64,000 nucleotides of DNA from Microbulbifer sp. MKSA007 (GTDB lineage: Bacteria > Pseudomonadota > Gammaproteobacteria > Pseudomonadales > Cellvibrionaceae). The notes beneath the pieces are model-generated. The model did not search any database, was not told the DNA's origin, and saw only the letters and a program-made list of their open reading frames with translations. Shown here piece by piece: positions 59,841 through 64,000 of this stretch; the first letter of the stretch is position 1, and each line of letters opens with the position of its first letter. The stretch spans positions 643,501-707,500 of the forward strand of contig CP128433.1 of NCBI GenBank assembly GCA_032615215.1. Reading direction: 5' to 3'. The position numbers were made by a program, and so were the translations under genes.

Positions 59841-60284
59841 ATGTTAAGAAAAAAAGAGAAACAGATAACTATGGCCAATACCGGTAGTAACCACACGACT
59901 TTGATCGCTCGTCAGACTGAGATCAGCGGTGATATCCACTTCCGTGGCAACCTGGTCATCGAAGGTAAGGTGCGTGGCAATGTTACCGCTCACAGTGATA
60001 GTGATGCGCGCCTGCAAATTGTGGATGGCGGTATCATTGAGGGTGAAATTCGTGTGCCTCAGGTAGTGATCAATGGCAATGTCAAAGGGGATGTGTTTGC
60101 TGCGCGCCACCTGGAGCTCGCTTCCAAGGCAATGGTAGAAGGCAATGTACACTATAAGCTGATCGAGATGCTGAAAGGTGCCCAGGTAAACGGTGCCCTG
60201 GTATCCAGTGCCGACTTGAGTAGCGCGGGTGAGCCCCATATGCTCGGCTATTCCGAAGATGAAACTGTCATTGAAGCCTCTTAA
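59841..60284 (+). CDS. Bactofilin (polymer-forming cytoskeletal protein)
   Basis: 147 aa. The body is a right-handed beta-helix of short repeats (TLIARQTEISGDIHFRGNLVIEGKVRGNV ... EGEIRVPQVVINGNVKGDV ... LELASKAMVEGNVHY), the bactofilin hallmark, with short disordered ends. Bactofilins polymerise without nucleotide and position wall synthesis or signalling proteins. ATG 59841 (GGGGA directly upstream) and ATG 59871 are both possible; the latter starts with MANTGSNHTT. It pairs with the DUF6776 gene 33 bp before it. Confidence 0.88.
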   Translation: MLRKKEKQITMANTGSNHTTLIARQTEISGDIHFRGNLVIEGKVRGNVTAHSDSDARLQIVDGGIIEGEIRVPQVVINGNVKGDVFAARHLELASKAMVEGNVHYKLIEMLKGAQVNGALVSSADLSSAGEPHMLGYSEDETVIEAS

Positions 60285-60342
60285 GTCCGGGTAGTATTGG
60301 CTGGCGCTGGTACTTTGTTGTACCGGCCCACCTGCCGGTTAA

Positions 60343-60363
60343 TACTTGACTGAATTGCTGGGT
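60343..60363 (+). promoter_or_regulatory. Possible type-1 IscR site and promoter of erpA
   Basis: ATACTTGACTGAATTGCTGGG (60343-60363) matches the E. coli iscR promoter site (ATAGTTGACC..TTT.CTCGG, recalled from memory) at most key places, about 85 bp before erpA. TTGACT (60346-60351) could also be the -35 box, with a poor -10. erpA is under IscR control in several gammaproteobacteria, so the location makes sense. The dyad CTCGTTATAA/TTATACGAG further down (60393-60414) is a second candidate element. Confidence 0.4.
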
Positions 60364-60446
60364 TTAAGCAAGATGACGCCCCCGGGGCTGCACTCGTTAT
60401 AACTTTTATACGAGCGGTGAATGTCCCGATGAGTTGAGAGAGACTT

Positions 60447-60800
60447 ATGTCAGAAGCTGTATCCTTTTCTCCCGCGCCACTCGTGGTCACAGACAAGGCT
60501 GTGGCCAAGGTAAAAAGCCTGTTGGAAGAGGAGGGCAACCCGGAGCTGAAACTCAGGGTGTTCGTGACCGGAGGCGGCTGTTCCGGTTTCCAATACGGTT
60601 TTACCTTTGATGAATTGGTTGCCGAAGATGATGCCATCATAGAAAAGGATGGCATTCAGGTCTTGGTGGATGCGATGAGCTACCCCTACCTGGTTGGCGC
60701 CAATGTTGATTACGAAGAAGGCCTTTCGGGGTCGCGCTTCGTAGTACAAAATCCCAATGCGTCCGCTACCTGTGGCTGCGGCTCCTCTTTCTCTATTTGA
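60447..60800 (+). CDS. erpA: Iron-sulfur cluster insertion protein ErpA
   Basis: 117 aa A-type carrier that delivers Fe-S clusters to enzymes of isoprenoid synthesis and others. The three ligand cysteines are Cys45 in TGGGCSGFQY and Cys109 and Cys111 in the C-terminal CGCGSSFSI. The start ATG 60447 has GAGAGA upstream (GTTGAGAGAGACTT). It is preceded by a possible IscR site and converges with anmK. Confidence 0.96.
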   Translation: MSEAVSFSPAPLVVTDKAVAKVKSLLEEEGNPELKLRVFVTGGGCSGFQYGFTFDELVAEDDAIIEKDGIQVLVDAMSYPYLVGANVDYEEGLSGSRFVVQNPNASATCGCGSSFSI

Positions 60801-60809
60801 GAAATCCTA

Positions 60810-60834
60810 ACCCGCCCTATTGATCAGGGCGGGT
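60810..60834. terminator. Hairpin between convergent erpA and anmK
   Basis: ACCCGCCCT (60810-60818) and AGGGCGGGT (60826-60834) form a perfect 9-bp stem with an ATTGATC loop, 10 bp after the erpA stop. The anmK stop codon lies inside the hairpin. The flanks are only A/T-mixed, so the strength is moderate. Confidence 0.65.
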
Positions 60835-61933
60835 AAATAGCCCCTAGAACCGCCTCTTTCTGCGCGCCAGTCACTCCCGGGCAATTACCGGGCAGCCCTC
60901 TCAATGTCTGGCGGGCCAACCAAGCAAATCCCACGGCTTCGAGCCAGTCTGCGTCAATACCGTAACTGCCCGTGTCAGTAATAGACCAGGTGGGCAAGCG
61001 ACGCTGTAATCGTGTAACCAAGTCCTTGTTTTTTGCCCCGCCCCCGCAAGTGAGCAGCTCGCCGCCTTCGGCAAAATTATGCACGGCGTCGGCGATACTG
61101 GCTGCGGTCACTTCAGACAGGGTCGCCTGCACATCTACCGGCGCCACTTCCAAACCGGCGCAGGCCTGTTCGAGCCAGCTGGGGTTAAAAGTTTCACGGC
61201 CAGTGCTCTTGGGTGGCTCGGCGGAGAAATAGGGATCTGAAAGCAGGCGGTTGAGAAGTTCAGCATTGGCGCGACCGCTCGCGGCCCAGTCTCCATTTCT
61301 ATCGTAGGGCTGGTTTTTGTGTAGGTTCACCCAGTAGTCGAGCAATGCATTACCTGGACCTGTGTCATAGCCGTAAACCTGGCCATCTGCCGTCAGCTCA
61401 GTGATATTGGCCATCCCCCCAATATTGACCACAGCACGGCTTCCATCAGTTTTGAAAGCGGCCTGGTGAAACGCCGGCATTAAAGGCGCTCCTTGACCAC
61501 CGAGAGCGATATCCCGGCGACGGAAATCCGCAACGGTGCAGATGCCCGTCAGTGCTGAGATGGTGTTGGGGTCACCGAGTTGCAAAGTAAAGGGAGAAGT
61601 CACTGTGCCTGGGGGGCGGTGGCGTACGGTTTGGCCGTGACTGCCAATGGCGGTAACAGACTGACCCTCAACACCGGCTCGGGCTAGCAGGGTATTGGTG
61701 GCTTCGGCAAAAACCTGTCCCAGTTGCCGGTCTAACTGTCCGGCGCGATCCAACTCTGAAGGGCCGGGGGCACAGAGGCTGAGGATAGCCTCGCGCAGGC
61801 CGCTGTGAATCGGGTGGGCTAACGCAGCCAGGATACGGGTGTTTATTTTTTCTTCATCGCCAAAATCGACCAGCACCGCGTCAATGGAGTCAACGCTGGT
61901 GCCGGACATCAGGCCGATAAACAGATCGGGCAT
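60824..61933 (-). CDS. anmK: Anhydro-N-acetylmuramic acid kinase
   Basis: 369 aa sugar kinase of the ASKHA fold. It phosphorylates and opens 1,6-anhydroMurNAc from recycled wall. The N-terminus GLMSGTSVDSIDAVLVDF (7-24) is diagnostic; GSHGQTVRHRPP, VVNIGGMANIT, GYDTGPGNALLDYW and LLTCGGGAKN follow. Together with amgK and murU in this window the cell can salvage wall amino sugars by both routes. ATG 61933, 15 bp after the M23 gene on the same strand. Confidence 0.95.
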   Translation of the reverse strand: MPDLFIGLMSGTSVDSIDAVLVDFGDEEKINTRILAALAHPIHSGLREAILSLCAPGPSELDRAGQLDRQLGQVFAEATNTLLARAGVEGQSVTAIGSHGQTVRHRPPGTVTSPFTLQLGDPNTISALTGICTVADFRRRDIALGGQGAPLMPAFHQAAFKTDGSRAVVNIGGMANITELTADGQVYGYDTGPGNALLDYWVNLHKNQPYDRNGDWAASGRANAELLNRLLSDPYFSAEPPKSTGRETFNPSWLEQACAGLEVAPVDVQATLSEVTAASIADAVHNFAEGGELLTCGGGAKNKDLVTRLQRRLPTWSITDTGSYGIDADWLEAVGFAWLARQTLRGLPGNCPGVTGAQKEAVLGAIYPP

Positions 61934-61948
61934 ATTCGTTGGCGCTTG

Positions 61949-63328
61949 TTAGGGGCTTTCTTCATCCAGTTGAGCCAGAGCCGGCCCCTGGAAGTTTTCT
62001 AGTTTCGCCAGAAGTGGCTGGGTCTGGTTTTTAAAACGGATCATCTCAGAAGTCGGTACCGACTTTGCCTTGGGCAATTTGCGCACAATGGTGGCGGGGT
62101 TGCGATGTCTGCCATCCACCAGGAATTCGTAGTGCAAGTGCGGGCCGGTGGCATAACCGGTAGACCCCACAGTGCCAATAACCTGGCGCTGCTTAACGCG
62201 CTGGCCCTTTTTGACTTTGCGCTTGGTCAGGTGGAGATAGCGGGTTACATACCGTTCGCCGTGCTGGATAAATACGTAGTTGCCATTGGGCTTGCTATAG
62301 CCAGACGCGATAACCCGACCATCGCCAGTAGAGTAAACGGGGGTGCCTCTTGGAGCGGCATAGTCGGTGCCATTATGAGGTCGGCGTGACTTGAATACTG
62401 GGTGCAGGCGGCTCGGGTTGAAGTGAGAGCTGATGCGGACTATGTCCAGTGGTGTGCGGATAAATGCCTTGCGCATACTTTTGCCTTCAGGCGTGTAGTA
62501 ATTGGCATCACCACTGTTATCCACATAGCGCACAGCGCTAAAAGTTCTTCCTTGGTTGGTAAAACTGACCGCAAGGATAGGACCGTTGCCAATTTTCTCC
62601 CCATCCAGGAACAACTCTTCGAACATCACACTAAAGTTGTCGCCCTTGCGAATATCGAGGGCAAAGTCGATATCGGAGCTGAATACATCCGCCATCTCCA
62701 TTATCAGGCTGTCACTCAGCCCAGCATCGCTACCGGCCAGGAATAGGGAACTATCGATCTGGGCCTGTCGGTAAGCCGGATGGCTGTCGGGCTCACGAGT
62801 TATCAGTGCGTGTTCAAACTTATCTGCATTTGTGCGGGTAAACTCAATTTGATTGAGTCGATCTCGCTGCAATTTCAGGGACTGCAGCTGGCCATCATTA
62901 TTTGTTTGAAAGGTCAGCTCTTCACCCGGAGTTAGACGTGCCAGCTGTTTTGCCTCTTTGCCGCTACCCAGAAGCTGGTACATCTCTTTGGCGCTGATTT
63001 TTGCACGTTGAAATAGGTCTGACAGGGTATCCCCGTTACGTACTTCAAGGCTCAACGACTTGACCGCCTCGACACTGACGTTAAGCAGTGGCGTTTCCGC
63101 CGGCGTATAAGTGAGAGCAGGTTTGGCTTCAGTGCTGTCGCCGCTTGTGACCTCTGAAAGTTTGACGGGTAGGGATGTGCGCTTAGAGGAAATCTCCGGT
63201 GAAGGAATCAGAACGGCCAGCATAAGGACAAAGGCTGCGATGCCAGCGGTCAGCGCATGAACGCGGGGAAAATGCTTGGGTAAGCCGCCAATACGGAGGC
63301 CTGTACTCGATTTACGATGGTTTTGCAT
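61949..63328 (-). CDS. M23 family peptidoglycan endopeptidase with LysM-like/OapA domain
   Basis: 459 aa. A membrane anchor (~25-45) is followed by a basic/acidic linker and an OapA/LysM-like segment (~92-140, VRNGDTLSDLFQRAKISAKEM). The C-terminal M23 domain (~300-425) has the zinc ligands His318 and Asp322 (RPHNGTDYAAPRGTPV) and HLH at 397-399 (TGPHLHYEFL). Such enzymes cut cross-bridges, e.g. MepM/MepH-type. The order M23-anmK-erpA next to tyrS is as in P. aeruginosa. Divergent from tyrS. Confidence 0.93.
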   Translation of the reverse strand: MQNHRKSSTGLRIGGLPKHFPRVHALTAGIAAFVLMLAVLIPSPEISSKRTSLPVKLSEVTSGDSTEAKPALTYTPAETPLLNVSVEAVKSLSLEVRNGDTLSDLFQRAKISAKEMYQLLGSGKEAKQLARLTPGEELTFQTNNDGQLQSLKLQRDRLNQIEFTRTNADKFEHALITREPDSHPAYRQAQIDSSLFLAGSDAGLSDSLIMEMADVFSSDIDFALDIRKGDNFSVMFEELFLDGEKIGNGPILAVSFTNQGRTFSAVRYVDNSGDANYYTPEGKSMRKAFIRTPLDIVRISSHFNPSRLHPVFKSRRPHNGTDYAAPRGTPVYSTGDGRVIASGYSKPNGNYVFIQHGERYVTRYLHLTKRKVKKGQRVKQRQVIGTVGSTGYATGPHLHYEFLVDGRHRNPATIVRKLPKAKSVPTSEMIRFKNQTQPLLAKLENFQGPALAQLDEESP

Positions 63329-63605
63329 GGCGTTAGCGGATGGTACTGGCGGTCGTTGTTATTTGCGCTTGAAAAACTGAGTGTCTAAAAAACAGGCATT
63401 GGAGGGGCTTTATAGCAAAAAAGCCGCCTTGGTTCACGAGATAATTGACACGTCTTTGCACGGTTTGGTTCCTCATGAATTTTGTTTTTAGTGCGGATGC
63501 TGGGCTGCTGCACGCTTGTATTTGCCGCAAACTTCGGTAATGTTGCAGCGCATTTTGCCGCCGCTTGGTGGCGCTAATTTCAAGCCTATATATGAGGGGA
63601 AAGCA

Positions 63606-64000
63606 TGGCTGGGGTCGACATGACACTGCTAGAAGACTTGGACCGTCGCGGATTAATTAATCAAGCGACTGGTGACGGCGAACTGACGCAGCATTTGTCG
63701 GAGAGTCGAACCCTGTATTGCGGTTTTGATCCCACTGCAGACTCCCTTCATATAGGCAGTCTAGTACCGTTGCTGACCTTGAAGAGGTTTCAGGCGGCAG
63801 GGCATAAACCAATTGCACTGGTTGGCGGTGCCACGGGGTTGATTGGTGACCCCTCTTTTAAGGCTCAGGAGCGCAGTTTGAATACCCCCGATATTGTTGC
63901 GGGTTGGGTAGACAAGCTGAAAAGCCAGGTTTCCCAATTTATCAATTTCGATTGTGGGGAAAATAGTGCCATTGTCGCCAATAACCTCGACTGGACTTGC
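63606..64000 (+). CDS. tyrS: Tyrosyl-tRNA synthetase, 3' part outside window
   Basis: The first ~131 codons are present. A class I aminoacyl-tRNA synthetase: TLYCGFDPTADSLHIGSLVPLL contains the HIGH-like HIGS motif at ~45; LVGGATGLIGDPSFKAQER is the Tyr/ATP binding segment. ATG 63606 has GAGGGG ~6 nt upstream; ATG 63621 is a later alternative. The KMSKS loop would lie beyond the edge. The 277-bp upstream gap (63329-63605) is shared with the divergent M23 gene; TATAAA near 63411 on the minus strand is a likely -10 for the latter. Confidence 0.95.

Noticed and set aside
1..64000. tRNA/rRNA genes, CRISPR arrays, insertion sequences, prophage or toxin-antitoxin loci
   Set aside because: Intergenic gaps were read for cloverleaf ends, regular repeats, transposase or integrase genes; none was found.

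Overview
The window is a chromosomal segment of a gammaproteobacterium of the Pseudomonadales/Cellvibrionales type. The evidence is gene order. From memory, cca, spoVR, yeaH and prkA, then apaH-rsmA-pdxA-surA-lptD, amgK-murU, rpe, trpE, trpGDC, crp/vfr, coq7 and finally argC-erpA-anmK-M23 peptidase-tyrS follow the same relative order as the PA0584-PA0668 stretch of Pseudomonas aeruginosa. A second block, accB-accC-prmA-dusB-fis-purH-purD, is also a standard neighbourhood in this group. I see no rRNA, tRNA, CRISPR array, insertion sequence or prophage. Most of the window is core genome; TTG and GTG starts are common.

Layout. 1-2.5 kb: end of a DJ-1/PfpI protein and an OmpR-type two-component system. 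2.6-4.5 kb: pteridine-reductase-like SDR and cca. 4.68-4.85 kb: an apparent stand-alone small-RNA gene. 5.1-10.7 kb: an HTH-receiver regulator and the prkA-yeaH-spoVR stress operon. 11.1-13.9 kb: galE and an AT-rich stretch with a frameshifted secreted metallopeptidase, the most foreign-looking part. 13.9-20.7 kb: envelope biogenesis and rRNA/vitamin genes (lptD-surA-pdxA-rsmA-apaH), with pdxA frameshifted. 21-22.8 kb: peptidoglycan sugar recycling (amgK-murU). 22.8-28.6 kb: rpe, a trp leader peptide, trpE, a voltage-gated cation channel gene, trpG, trpD, trpC. 28.6-30.7 kb: crp/vfr, an OsmC protein and coq7. 30.8-40.2 kb: purine (purHD), fis-dusB, prmA and the acetyl-CoA carboxylase block. 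40.4-44.1 kb: dsbD and a small periplasmic/lipoprotein cluster that includes a copper chaperone. 44.3-50.1 kb: a c-di-GMP signalling protein, a PfkB kinase and PBP1B. 50.2-57.9 kb: haem and cofactor genes (hemB, hemL, hemJ, thiD), a GntR/BenE pair and a ClC channel. 58-64 kb: argC, a membrane coiled-coil protein, a bactofilin, erpA, anmK, an M23 peptidase and the start of tyrS.

Themes. Many genes serve the cell envelope: LptD/SurA assemble the outer membrane; AmgK/MurU and AnmK recycle peptidoglycan sugars; PBP1B and the M23 peptidase build or cut the wall; bactofilin may scaffold it. HemB, HemL and HemJ supply tetrapyrrole, and ErpA supplies Fe-S clusters.

Most notable: (1) three genes (metallopeptidase, pdxA, a lipoprotein) each lack exactly one base in a homopolymer run, which looks like assembly error or phase-variable tracts; the metallopeptidase site is also a correctly phased -1 slippery heptamer. 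(2) A strong promoter and intrinsic terminator about 140 nt apart with no ORF, upstream of cca. (3) A trp leader peptide with two Trp codons before trpE. (4) A CavAb-like cation channel inserted at the trpE-trpG junction. (5) Paired GTATAC operators at benE, and an IscR-like site at erpA. I did not find a clear, wholly new multi-gene system.
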